Counted from the stretch's first letter, positions 25,521-34,111 are shown. The stretch is 64,000 nucleotides of DNA from JAKAGZ01 sp035266865 (GCA_035266865.1 DATFMR010000098.1:1-64000); one strand, 5' to 3'. Made by a program: numbers and translations. Notes: generated by a model not told the origin, from the sequence alone.

Positions 25521-25751
25521 ATGAGAGAGTTTATAATTAAAAAACAACTGGAGCATTTTATTTTGGATAAATTTGTTAATTTCGAGGAGTATCAGGATAA
25601 GTTTTACTTGAAAAAGAGAATCCAGGAAATTGTACCCGGGAAAAATGATGATATAGTGTACCGGGCGATTGAAGAGGCAAATACCGTTTTAAAACCGCCG
25701 CGGAAAAGAACTGATTACATCAGAGTATTGCTGGAGAATCTTCAAATTTAA
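25521..25751 (+). CDS. Small hypothetical protein heading the kinase operon
   Basis: A 76-residue charged, helical protein I cannot assign; it has no cysteines, signal peptide or membrane segment. It begins REFIIKKQLEHFILDKF and contains PRKRTDYIRVLLENLQI at its end. A strong ribosome-binding site (GGGAG) precedes the ATG, and the histidine kinase starts 16 bp after its stop. A 20-bp regulatory box lies upstream. These facts argue that it is real and co-expressed with the two-component pair, perhaps as an accessory regulator. Confidence 0.7.
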   Translation: MREFIIKKQLEHFILDKFVNFEEYQDKFYLKKRIQEIVPGKNDDIVYRAIEEANTVLKPPRKRTDYIRVLLENLQI

Positions 25752-25767
25752 TTTGGAAAAATTCTAA

Positions 25768-26934
25768 ATGAATTTTGATAGTCTTATAGATATTTTTTTT
25801 GACGCAAATAACCCAATATTTTTCGCACTCTTATTTACTTTTATTTTAGCGATTACTTTTTATCTGATTCACAAGTATGTACGCCTTCCTGATATACAAA
25901 AGCATAAGCTCGAACTAAATGAAGCCGAATTAAGAAATGCGCGCGTTATGGCAATGTTCGCAGAGCTTGATCCTGATCCTTTGATAAGAATTGACCCGGA
26001 TGGAATAATAATAAAAACCAATGATGCCGCAAAAAGATTTTTTGAAAATCCTGTAACTGAAAACACAAATATTAATAAAATTTTACCGGGTATAGATTTT
26101 TCAATTTACGATTTTGTTTACGGAGATAAATCTGAAATAATTTATAACAAAATAGGGGAGAGATATTATTCAATATCAATAAAAGGAATTTCATATCTGC
26201 ATATTGCACAGCTTTACTTTAATGACCTAACAGATAGAATAAAATTTGAAAAGGAATTAAAATTATCACAGGAACAACTGAAAGAATTGATTAATTATGA
26301 ACAGAATATGATTGAGGACGAGCGAAAAAGACTTGCAATGGAACTTCACGATGGAATCGGACAGGATCTGGTTGTAATGAAAATGAGCGCTTCAAATGCG
26401 CTTGAAAAAGCAAAGAACAATGAAGATATTCAGTATTATAAAAAGCTCTTAAATTCACTGGATAATACAATTAATAATTTAAAAGGTGTTTTGTACGATC
26501 TGAAACCGAGAGTACTTGAGGAACTTGGATTAGAAGCAGCAATTAAGACAATGAGCAAAAAAATTACTGCCGAATCAGGTATTACAAGCCACGTAAATTT
26601 TAGTGGCTTAAATGAGAGGCTTGATGAAAAACAGGAAACGACCATTTACAGAATAGTTCAGGAAGCCTTAAATAATATTGTAAAACATTCTGGGGCTAAA
26701 GAATATGATATAAACCTGTTTTCCAGGGATGGGAAAATTAAAATAATAATTTCAGATGACGGCACCGGGTTCGAAACGGAAGGGAATAACTTTTCTACTT
26801 CCGGATTTGGCCTGAGAGGAATTAAAGAAAGGGTTGAAAATAATCAGGGTACTTTCAATATTGAATCTTCAAAAGACTCAGGCACAGAAATTATGGTTGA
26901 ACTGCCTAAGAGAGAGAAGCAAAATGAAAAATGA
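25768..26934 (+). CDS. Sensor histidine kinase, NarX/DesK type (HisKA_3)
   Basis: A 388-residue membrane kinase. One transmembrane helix spans about residues 18-36 (FFALLFTFILAITFYLIHK). A PAS-like sensor covers about 60-160 (ELDPDPLIRIDPDGIIIKTNDAA). The HisKA_3 dimerisation helix has phosphoacceptor His194 in ERKRLAMELHDGIGQDL. The HATPase domain shows RIVQEALNNIVKHSGA and DDGTGF, then GFGLRGIKERVE. The partner LuxR-type regulator starts 11 bases before its stop, so the pair is coupled. The signal is unknown; the short periplasmic N-terminus suggests cytoplasmic or membrane sensing. Confidence 0.93.
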   Translation: MNFDSLIDIFFDANNPIFFALLFTFILAITFYLIHKYVRLPDIQKHKLELNEAELRNARVMAMFAELDPDPLIRIDPDGIIIKTNDAAKRFFENPVTENTNINKILPGIDFSIYDFVYGDKSEIIYNKIGERYYSISIKGISYLHIAQLYFNDLTDRIKFEKELKLSQEQLKELINYEQNMIEDERKRLAMELHDGIGQDLVVMKMSASNALEKAKNNEDIQYYKKLLNSLDNTINNLKGVLYDLKPRVLEELGLEAAIKTMSKKITAESGITSHVNFSGLNERLDEKQETTIYRIVQEALNNIVKHSGAKEYDINLFSRDGKIKIIISDDGTGFETEGNNFSTSGFGLRGIKERVENNQGTFNIESSKDSGTEIMVELPKREKQNEK

Positions 26935-27610
26935 AAAAAACATAAGAATTTTACTTGGTGATGATCATTCGTTATTGAGAGAAGGAATTACCAGCATACT
27001 ACAGAACGAAAAAGATCTATTTATCGTGGGAGAAGCTGAAAACGGCGTTGAACTAGTAGATAAATATTTTAAGCTAAAACCGGATATAGTTATTACGGAT
27101 ATTACAATGCCTAAAATGTCCGGAACAGATGCTTCTAAAAAGATAAAAAGAAAAGAACCGGAGGCTAAAATTCTTTTCTTATCGATGCACGAAGGTGAAG
27201 AATACATTTATTACACTTATAAAGCAGGGGGTTCGGGACTTGTTAACAAAAATATAATTAAGGGAGAGCTCATTTTTGCTATAAGGAAAGTCCTTAACGG
27301 TGAGTTTTATTTTGGCCCGGATATAGATTCAAATATTTTAGGTAAAATTATTGAAAGCTACAGCAGCGATTATAATTATTTAAAGAATAAATACAATTTA
27401 GATATTTCAGAAAGAGAGGTTGATGTATTGCATTTAATAGGAGATGGCTTATCAAGCACAGAAATTGCTGATAAACTAGGAGTAGGGAAAAGGACAATAG
27501 ATACTCACAGGATAAACCTTATGCAGAAATTAAATTTAAAAAACCTTCCGGCACTTATCAGGTTTGCAGTAAATTTTAACCAGGAATTTAAAGACAAACC
27601 TACTCACTAA
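26924..27610 (+). CDS. LuxR/NarL-family response regulator
   Basis: A receiver plus HTH protein of 228 residues. The receiver has the acidic pair in ILLGDDHSLLREG, phosphoacceptor Asp59 in IVITDITMPKMSG and Lys in GLVNKNI. The GerE/LuxR HTH is ISEREVDVLHLIGDGLSSTEIADKLGVGKRTIDTHR. I chose the ATG at 26924; a frame start at 26834 would add residues from inside the kinase gene with no homology. It overlaps the kinase by 11 bases. The palindromic boxes upstream of this operon and of the next one are plausible binding sites. Confidence 0.93.
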   Translation: MKNEKNIRILLGDDHSLLREGITSILQNEKDLFIVGEAENGVELVDKYFKLKPDIVITDITMPKMSGTDASKKIKRKEPEAKILFLSMHEGEEYIYYTYKAGGSGLVNKNIIKGELIFAIRKVLNGEFYFGPDIDSNILGKIIESYSSDYNYLKNKYNLDISEREVDVLHLIGDGLSSTEIADKLGVGKRTIDTHRINLMQKLNLKNLPALIRFAVNFNQEFKDKPTH

Positions 27611-27624
27611 GTAGTAATACTTAG
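27607..27624. promoter_or_regulatory. Palindrome at the end of the regulator gene
   Basis: CTAAGTA at 27607-27613 and TACTTAG at 27618-27624 flank GTAA, overlapping the stop codon. It shares TAATACTTAG with the partial box at 22858. It may be a related site or a weak transcript-end structure; there is no T-run. Confidence 0.3.
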
Positions 27625-27692
27625 GCAACTGATATAGTAACTTTAAATATGCTCATTTTGGGCTACAATCAACGATTTTAAAATTTAACACA

Positions 27693-27712
27693 CTCCGTAT
27701 TAATACTGATTC
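27693..27712 (+). promoter_or_regulatory. GTATTAATAC box, copy 4
   Basis: A complete CTCCGTATTAATACTGATTC box, 73 bp before the ATG of the exported CPPWC protein. GCTTAAATAA follows at 27745-27754, a string also present after copy 2 and possibly promoter-related. Confidence 0.65.
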
Positions 27713-27785
27713 ATTTTCTAAGCTTATCCAATAGATTCATCATGGCTTAAATAACTATTTTCCTAACAAATAAAGGAAAACGGCC

Positions 27786-28223
27786 ATGAATCACACCTTT
27801 AAGACAACCGCATTTTTTCTATTCTTTTTTCTTTTCTCCACCGGCACATCGTTCAGCCAGAATTACGGACAGATATTTTCTAAATCGGAAGCAAACCAGG
27901 ATTTTGGAGCAGTAACAAGTACAATAACAATTACTACTTCACAGCTTCAAAACGTTTTAAATAAAACTGCAAATGTTTTGATGTTTAGAATTAAAGATAG
28001 TAATTTATTGGTGCTCGGAGATGATAGGAATGTTTTGTATGGTTCTACCGAATCAATTCCTCCGGCAGATGTTTACAAAGTTTACAGTAAATCTAAAATT
28101 AATGAATTAATTAAATCCGGCGGAACAAATACAGTATTCATTGAACAGAGAGAGAATGCATTAACAATTACAATTGGAGAATACACTTTAGAAATGGGTG
28201 CGGATTGTCCTCCATGGTGTTAA
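27786..28223 (+). CDS. Exported protein ending in CPPWC
   Basis: A 145-residue protein I do not recognise. A clear signal peptide (KTTAFFLFFFLFSTGTSFSQ) is followed by about 120 polar residues. The only two cysteines of the mature part are in the final six residues, DCPPWC, which could form a small disulfide ring or bind a metal or a partner. A ribosome-binding site AAAGGA precedes the ATG. The membrane-protein gene follows 7 bp after the stop. Placement after a kinase-regulator pair and behind a shared 20-bp box suggests a regulated envelope or signalling function. Confidence 0.7.
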   Translation: MNHTFKTTAFFLFFFLFSTGTSFSQNYGQIFSKSEANQDFGAVTSTITITTSQLQNVLNKTANVLMFRIKDSNLLVLGDDRNVLYGSTESIPPADVYKVYSKSKINELIKSGGTNTVFIEQRENALTITIGEYTLEMGADCPPWC

Positions 28224-28230
28224 TAATTTT

Positions 28231-28809
28231 ATGACATTTGAATATTTAGCAACTTATTTAAACTCATTTGCATATATTCTTCCGCCATTCCGTCAATATG
28301 GCGGAAGATATTTCATTTATTTTGTTGTACTTGCGTTGGGAAATCCATTCATAGTTCTTCTTGCAGAAACCAACCACATAAATCCCAACTATTCAATTTG
28401 CATGGTAGCATGGGCAGCATTTGTATCAATTATTGATAAAAAATGGATAAAAGAGAGAGCCCTATACTTCATAATTTTGACCTTGTTATTATATTTCGGA
28501 GTATTCTATTTAGAACATACAGTTGTACGAATTATAATCATAACTCTTAATTTTTTTATATTGTTTCATTTTATAAAAGAAGCAGCCAAATATTATGGTG
28601 AAAATTATTCGCTTCATTCCGGATTCTTTATTCTTGCATTATATGAAATTGGCATAATTTCAAAATTATACCTTATTGTAAGCAACATTAAGCTGGGAGT
28701 AGCTTATTTCTACCTGACCGATCTTTTTGAAATACTTATAGCAATTTTCTTCACTTTTTATAAAGTCGAAAATTCACCAATAATCAGGTTTAAAAAAGTT
28801 GAAAAGTGA
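28231..28809 (+). CDS. Hypothetical multi-pass membrane protein
   Basis: About 192 residues with five or six hydrophobic helices (RYFIYFVVLALGNPFIVLL, YSICMVAWAAFVSII, YFIILTLLLYFGVFYL, RIIIITLNFFILFHFI, GFFILALYEIGIISKLYLIV, YFYLTDLFEILIAIFFTFY). I cannot assign a family. The ATG at 28231 follows the CPPWC gene by 7 bp; a GTG at 28198 in the same frame would overlap that gene and is less likely. Co-transcription with the exported protein is likely. Confidence 0.7.
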   Translation: MTFEYLATYLNSFAYILPPFRQYGGRYFIYFVVLALGNPFIVLLAETNHINPNYSICMVAWAAFVSIIDKKWIKERALYFIILTLLLYFGVFYLEHTVVRIIIITLNFFILFHFIKEAAKYYGENYSLHSGFFILALYEIGIISKLYLIVSNIKLGVAYFYLTDLFEILIAIFFTFYKVENSPIIRFKKVEK

Positions 28810-28946
28810 AAATACACATTTGCCCCCATAATTGAATAATATCAATAATACAAGCTTAATAATTATTTCTGGATTTTATTAATAAGAATTATTCTTTAGT
28901 TTTGTAGAAACCTTTCTATATTAATTTAATTATTGCCGATTATATA

Positions 28947-30428
28947 ATGAAAATAGTATTATCAGATAAACCTAAATGTTTTTGCGGGATATTCGGAATA
29001 TATGGGACACCCACTGCTTCAGTTAAAACCTATTACGGTCTTCATGCATTACAGCATAGGGGACAAGAAGCAACAGGAATTGTAACTCGCGATTTAAATG
29101 AACGTGGTAAATCAATTTTTAATATACATAAAGGCGAGGGGCTTGTTTCCGAAGTTTATTCGGATGCTCAAATATTAAAAAAAAACCTTACCGGAAATTC
29201 TGCTATCGGACATAACAGGTATTCTACTACGGGTTCGTCAGAATCACTTAATAATATTCAGCCATTTGTTGTAAACTACAGATTAGGTAATCTGGCAGTT
29301 GCCCATAACGGAAACTTAACAAATGCAAAAGAACTTCGTGAGGAACTTGTTAATGAAGGAGCAATTTTTCAAACAACAACAGATACAGAAGTTATACTCC
29401 ATTTGATTGCACGTAGCAAATTAAACAATCAGGTTGAAGGAATAAAAGAAGCACTTTCTAAACTTGAAGGTGCCTATTGCCTGACAATTATTACTGACAC
29501 CTCTGTAATTGCAGCACGTGACCCTTATGGGTTCAGACCGCTTTCTCTTGGTAAAATTGGTGATTCATTTTTAATAGCTTCAGAGACTTGCGCCTTTGAT
29601 ATTTTATCGGCTGAATTTATACGTGAAGTTACACCCGGTGAAATGATGATTATCGACGATGAAGCAATAGCTAATAGGCAAGTAAAGTCAATTTCCCTGG
29701 CAAAGGTTCAAACTCCTAAAAAACACTGCATTTTTGAATTTATTTATTTTTCTCGTCCTGACAGTTTTATCTTTGGTCATAATGTTGACAAAATGAGACG
29801 CAGACTGGGAAAAATACTTGCAAAAAACCACCCAGTAATGGATAAGGATGGAGAGAAAGTTATAGTTATTAGCGTTCCTGATAGTTCAAATACTTGCGCA
29901 ATTGGATATCAGAAACAACTTGATAATGACGGCATTCCTTCACGTCTTGAAATTGGATTGATACGAAGTCATTACATTGGAAGAACATTCATCCAGCCCG
30001 GCCAGGAAAAGCGCGAAATCGGGGTCCGCATAAAATTTAATATTGTAAAAGGTGTGCTGGAAGGTAGAACAGTTGTAGTGGTTGATGATTCAATTGTTCG
30101 TGGAACAACTTCAAAACAGCTTGTAAATTTAATTAAAGAAGCCGGCCCTAAGGAAATACATTTCAGAATCTCTTCACCACCTATTAAAAATCCCTGTTAT
30201 TATGGCATGGATTTTCCCAGCAGGGAAGAGCTAATTGCAAATAAGCACAACAATATTGAAGATATTGGAAAATACCTTGGTGTTGACAGTTTGGAATATC
30301 TGACAATAGATGAAATGTTGGAAACTGTCAGAGAAGAAAATCCTTCCAACTATTGCACTGCCTGTTTCTCCGGTATTTATCCTACCGAAGTGGACGTCAA
30401 TTTCAAAAAAGAGATGTACGAACTATAA
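28947..30428 (+). CDS. purF: Amidophosphoribosyltransferase
   Basis: Catalyses the first committed step of purine synthesis, forming phosphoribosylamine from PRPP and glutamine. A short propeptide of 12 residues precedes the glutaminase nucleophile Cys13 (CGIFGIYG), which is freed by autocleavage in the family. The PRTase signature VVVVDDSIVRGTTS is present. Cysteines in HCIFEFIYFSRPDS, NPCYYGMDFPS and NYCTACFSG match the iron-sulfur type of PurF (as in Bacillus), in which oxygen controls stability. The 493-residue length is normal. It marks the return to housekeeping genes after the accessory stretch. Confidence 0.97.
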   Translation: MKIVLSDKPKCFCGIFGIYGTPTASVKTYYGLHALQHRGQEATGIVTRDLNERGKSIFNIHKGEGLVSEVYSDAQILKKNLTGNSAIGHNRYSTTGSSESLNNIQPFVVNYRLGNLAVAHNGNLTNAKELREELVNEGAIFQTTTDTEVILHLIARSKLNNQVEGIKEALSKLEGAYCLTIITDTSVIAARDPYGFRPLSLGKIGDSFLIASETCAFDILSAEFIREVTPGEMMIIDDEAIANRQVKSISLAKVQTPKKHCIFEFIYFSRPDSFIFGHNVDKMRRRLGKILAKNHPVMDKDGEKVIVISVPDSSNTCAIGYQKQLDNDGIPSRLEIGLIRSHYIGRTFIQPGQEKREIGVRIKFNIVKGVLEGRTVVVVDDSIVRGTTSKQLVNLIKEAGPKEIHFRISSPPIKNPCYYGMDFPSREELIANKHNNIEDIGKYLGVDSLEYLTIDEMLETVREENPSNYCTACFSGIYPTEVDVNFKKEMYEL

Positions 30429-30458
30429 TGTAATGTTTTTCCATTCAATATTTTTAAA

Positions 30459-31016
30459 ATGTACAAACTAAAGGAAATATTTAAAACTAAATCGAACCTG
30501 TTAAGTATGTTCAGGTTACTACTTGCTATTCCATTTTGGTTTCTAATGGATAATCTGGGTTTAGAAACCTACAGGATTATTATTTTTTGCCTGTGCATCT
30601 TTGCCGCAATTACCGATATCCTAGATGGATATCTTGCACGTAGATTCAATGAAGTAACAGAAATGGGCAAAATAATCGATCCTCTTGCCGACAAAGTTGT
30701 GATCGCAGTTATTATTGTAAAATTATTTGTTTCCGGTGAAATTCCGGCCTATTACTTTTGGATAATAATTTTGAGAGATGTAATAATATTTCTGGGTGGC
30801 ATTTATGTTTCAAAACGTATCGGTCGCGTTTTGCCATCAAACATGCTGGGAAAAATTACTGTAGCAAGTATTGGAATTTTTATATTAATTGTTCTTGCTC
30901 AGATTGAGCATAACAATATTATTTACTTTTCCTTTTTCTATTTGAGCATATTGTTAACTTTTGCTTCACTGACAGGATATATGATCCGGTCTGTTGAATT
31001 TATGAAAAAACACTGA
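30459..31016 (+). CDS. pgsA: CDP-diacylglycerol-glycerol-3-phosphate phosphatidyltransferase
   Basis: Makes phosphatidylglycerol-phosphate, the first step of phosphatidylglycerol and cardiolipin synthesis. The CDP-alcohol phosphatidyltransferase signature DG-x2-AR-x8-G-x3-D-x3-D is visible in DILDGYLARRF and GKIIDPLADK, near residues 54-80. About five membrane helices are visible in 185 residues, a standard size. ftsY starts 1 bp after its stop. Among CDP-alcohol transferases, PgsA is the best match by size and sequence; phosphatidylserine or cardiolipin synthases are less likely. Confidence 0.88.
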   Translation: MYKLKEIFKTKSNLLSMFRLLLAIPFWFLMDNLGLETYRIIIFCLCIFAAITDILDGYLARRFNEVTEMGKIIDPLADKVVIAVIIVKLFVSGEIPAYYFWIIILRDVIIFLGGIYVSKRIGRVLPSNMLGKITVASIGIFILIVLAQIEHNNIIYFSFFYLSILLTFASLTGYMIRSVEFMKKH

Positions 31017-31017
31017 A

Positions 31018-31953
31018 ATGAGTCTATTTAAAAATCTTAATTTTGAAAAGTTAAAAGAAGGTCTTCAGAAGACTAGAAATAAAATAGTTAATGGCATTAA
31101 CGAAGCTGTTATTGGCAATGCTGCTATTGATGAGAAAACACTTGAAGAAATTGAAGAAATATTGATCAGTTCTGATATTGGCTTTGAAATAGCTGAAAAA
31201 ATAATTGAAGATGCCAGGTTTGCTTTCAATCTGGAAAAGGATCGTTCTCAAACTCAGTTGATCGAAACAATAAAGAACGAACTAACAAATGTACTTTCGC
31301 AATCAAATGAAAATGGTTTGGGAAAAATTGGAATTAAGAAACCCTTTGTAATATTGATTGTAGGAGTGAACGGAACTGGAAAGACAACAACTATTGGAAA
31401 ACTAGCACACAATTTTAAGAAATCAGGGCTCAATGTTGTTGTAGGCGCAGCAGATACATTCAGGGCCGCTGCGAATGAACAACTCGATATCTGGGCAAAG
31501 CGCGCTGGAGTAAAAATAGTTCAAAAAAAGCATGGCGCAGATCCTTCTGCTGTTGCATTTGAAACAGTTTCTCAAGCGATAAAAGGGAGTTATGATGTAG
31601 CATTGATTGATACAGCAGGACGACTTCACAATAAAGCACACTTAATGGAGGAACTAGGAAAATTAAAAAGGGCGATTAATAAAGTGCTCCCTGATGCTCC
31701 CGATGAAACATTTTTAGTAGTTGATGGTACTACCGGTCAGAATGCACTGGTTCAGGCAGAAGAATTTTCCAAAGTTACAGATATTTCCGGTCTCATCGTC
31801 ACAAAGCTGGATGGGACTGCTAAAGGCGGGGTTATATTTCAAATTTATTCAAAAAATAAAATTCCTGTAAGATATATTGGAGTTGGCGAAGAAATTGATG
31901 ATTTACAGACCTTCGATCCCAAATTGTTCATTTCTGCAATATTTGATAATTAA
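31018..31953 (+). CDS. ftsY: Signal recognition particle receptor FtsY
   Basis: The SRP receptor GTPase that docks ribosome-nascent chain complexes at the membrane. It has a helical N domain followed by the G domain with GVNGTGKTTTIGKLA (G1), DTFRAAANEQL, DTAGRLHNKAHLMEEL and TKLDGTAKGG. The 311-residue length shows it lacks the long acidic A domain of E. coli FtsY, as in many bacteria. It follows pgsA closely and is followed by a small membrane protein after 12 bp. Confidence 0.96.
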   Translation: MSLFKNLNFEKLKEGLQKTRNKIVNGINEAVIGNAAIDEKTLEEIEEILISSDIGFEIAEKIIEDARFAFNLEKDRSQTQLIETIKNELTNVLSQSNENGLGKIGIKKPFVILIVGVNGTGKTTTIGKLAHNFKKSGLNVVVGAADTFRAAANEQLDIWAKRAGVKIVQKKHGADPSAVAFETVSQAIKGSYDVALIDTAGRLHNKAHLMEELGKLKRAINKVLPDAPDETFLVVDGTTGQNALVQAEEFSKVTDISGLIVTKLDGTAKGGVIFQIYSKNKIPVRYIGVGEEIDDLQTFDPKLFISAIFDN

Positions 31954-31965
31954 GGAGTAACAATT

Positions 31966-32172
31966 ATGTTTATGAAGAAACCTGTTCATAGAATATTTGA
32001 TTATCCTCCTCGATTTTATAAACCTGAAGATGACCAATCTGAAAAAAGAAAAAGAAAACTCGGGTTTAGCAGAAAGATTAAATCCATTAGGAAAAAGAGA
32101 AGTCCATTAATATGGATAACAATTTTGATCCTGGTTATACTTGCATATCTTAAATTGAGTGGTGTTGGATAG
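31966..32172 (+). CDS. Small basic single-pass membrane protein
   Basis: A 68-residue protein I cannot assign. The first 45 residues are strongly basic (SEKRKRKLGFSRKIKSIRKKR) and the C-terminus is a single transmembrane helix (PLIWITILILVILAYLKL). A strong ribosome-binding site AAGGAG lies 8 bp before the ATG, 12 bp after ftsY, which supports it as a real gene of the same transcript. The topology suggests a tail-anchored protein with a cytoplasmic positively charged domain. Confidence 0.7.
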   Translation: MFMKKPVHRIFDYPPRFYKPEDDQSEKRKRKLGFSRKIKSIRKKRSPLIWITILILVILAYLKLSGVG

Positions 32173-32290
32173 AGTAGATATTAGTTTACATAATATACAT
32201 TATCGGACTAATATATGTGCATAAATAGTTATACAATTGATATTTAAAGGTTAGTTTGATAATTACTCTTAGATTTATTACCCGCCTGTT

Positions 32291-34111
32291 TTATCCTAAC
32301 GCCAGATCATGTTCACTCTGTTGAATAAACAATTCATTCTGATACTTCTTAAGAATATTTTCTTTTGAAACTATTCCAAGATATTTTCCACTACTTTTAT
32401 CAAGAACGGGAAGAAATTCAAGATCCGTCTTTTCAAGGATTGAAAGTGCGTCCTCACTATTTTTGTCATTCGTAACAGACTTTATATTACGTACCATAAG
32501 ATCACCAGCTACAAGGAAATACAGTATATTTCTTGTTTCGTCGTCCAGAATAGCTTCACGAATATCCTGGAAAGATATCTGCCCGATAATTATATTATCC
32601 TTATTAGTAACCATTAAATTATTAAATCTTGAATTTTTAACTGCTCCAAGAAGCTTCTGGAACGGAATGTCTTCAGTAACAACATCTTCAGACTTTTCGA
32701 TCAAGTTAATTATAGGAATATTCTTCAATACTGATGACTTTCTACCATAAATATCAATTCCTTTACCTTCACGATCAAATTTTAGAGTATAAAGAGATCC
32801 CTTAAGTATAGCCTTGGAAATTGTTGTAGATATAATAATTGTAAGCATTAATGGAAGTATAATCTTATAATTATTGGTCATTTCAAAAACCATAATTAAT
32901 GCTGTTAAACTTGCGTGCGTGGTACCAGCAACTACAGCTCCCATTCCCACCAGAGCATATGCTCCGGGAGGAGCAGCAATTTCAGGGAAAAGATAATTTA
33001 CCAGCACACCGAATGCTCCGCCTAACATTGCTCCGGTAAATATGCTTGGAGAGAAAGTACCGCCGTTTCCGCCTGAACCAATTGTAAATCCCGTGGCAAG
33101 TGGTTTTAGAAATATCAAAAGAAACATAATTAAAAATGATGCCTGATGATGAAGTGCCATATCAATTGAAGATGATCCAAATCCGTAAACACCCGGCAGA
33201 TAAACGCCAATTATTCCAACTATTAGCCCACCTATTGCAGGCTTAAAATAATCAGGGATTTTATTCAGCTTTTCAAAGACATCATCAATCTTAAGGAATG
33301 CTCTTACAAAATAAACTGCAGTAAACGCAGCTAGTAGACCAAGAATTAAATAGAAAATAAATTCATAATTGCTGTTTAATTGATATTTAGGAATTGCGAA
33401 AGCAGGTTCTCCACCAAGGTAGTTCCTGGAAACAACCGTTCCAAATACTGAAGCAATTATTATCGGGCTGAATGATTTGGCATTAAAAGTTCTAAGGATG
33501 ATTTCCATAGCAAATAACGCCCCGCCGAGTGGCGCATTATATGCAGCTGATAATCCTGCGGCCGCCCCGCAGCCAACCAAAATTCTAAGTCTGTCCGGCG
33601 ATAATGAAAGATATCTTCCAATATTTGATCCAATTGCTGAACCCATTTGTACAATTGGTCCTTCCCTTCCGCCAGCTCCTCCTGTACCAATACTAATTGC
33701 TGAACCCAAAGTCTTTAAAAACCCGGTACTCCCTTTTATTATTCCACCCCTGGAAGCAACTGCATCTATTACGTTGGGGATTCCCTCCCCTTTTTTTGCA
33801 CCAGCAAAATACTTTGCCATTATTCCAACCAGCAATCCACCAATTGCAGGAATTAGAATGAGAATTACTGTGGAATACCAGGTATGGACATCAATAAATG
33901 TTTCAAGTCCAAAAAATCCTGCCGGCCTGTCAAAAAATGTGTCTTTTATAAAGTGAATGGCATCATGGAAAAGTACTGCACCAAATCCACAAAGAATACC
34001 TACTATGCTGCCGAGAAGCAGTAAGTAGGTATCCTGTGAGAAAGAAAATCTGGAAAATATCTGGTTAGTTTTTAATCTAACAAAACGAATAAATTTATTG
34101 AAATTGCTCAA
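32291..34111 (-). CDS. ClC-family chloride channel/transporter with CBS domains
   Basis: A voltage-gated chloride channel family protein of 606 residues. Selectivity motifs are clear: KGEGIPNVIDAV (GxGIP), GGREGPIVQMGS with the gating Glu150, and NGGTFSPSIF. The hydrophobic core covers about residues 25-440, then a C-terminal CBS pair (about 460-595; MVTNKDNIIIGQISFQDI and EFLPVLDKSSGKYLGIVS). The position of the internal proton-transfer glutamate of E. coli ClcA is Ile204 here (ALFAMEII), as in channel-type members. It therefore may conduct chloride passively; CBS domains probably sense nucleotides. Confidence 0.92.
   Translation of the reverse strand: MSNFNKFIRFVRLKTNQIFSRFSFSQDTYLLLLGSIVGILCGFGAVLFHDAIHFIKDTFFDRPAGFFGLETFIDVHTWYSTVILILIPAIGGLLVGIMAKYFAGAKKGEGIPNVIDAVASRGGIIKGSTGFLKTLGSAISIGTGGAGGREGPIVQMGSAIGSNIGRYLSLSPDRLRILVGCGAAAGLSAAYNAPLGGALFAMEIILRTFNAKSFSPIIIASVFGTVVSRNYLGGEPAFAIPKYQLNSNYEFIFYLILGLLAAFTAVYFVRAFLKIDDVFEKLNKIPDYFKPAIGGLIVGIIGVYLPGVYGFGSSSIDMALHHQASFLIMFLLIFLKPLATGFTIGSGGNGGTFSPSIFTGAMLGGAFGVLVNYLFPEIAAPPGAYALVGMGAVVAGTTHASLTALIMVFEMTNNYKIILPLMLTIIISTTISKAILKGSLYTLKFDREGKGIDIYGRKSSVLKNIPIINLIEKSEDVVTEDIPFQKLLGAVKNSRFNNLMVTNKDNIIIGQISFQDIREAILDDETRNILYFLVAGDLMVRNIKSVTNDKNSEDALSILEKTDLEFLPVLDKSSGKYLGIVSKENILKKYQNELFIQQSEHDLALG

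Noticed and set aside
26834..26923. Upstream extension of the LuxR-type regulator
   Set aside because: The added 30 residues come from another frame of the kinase gene and lack receiver-domain character; the ATG at 26924 starts the normal receiver.
32178..32215. ATATTAGT/ACTAATAT inverted repeat after the small gene following ftsY
   Set aside because: Arms are only 8 bp and AT-rich with a 22-base loop and no T-run; likely chance.
33477..33956. 159-codon plus-strand frame
   Set aside because: Antisense to the conserved pore region of the ClC protein; composition is that of a complement strand.
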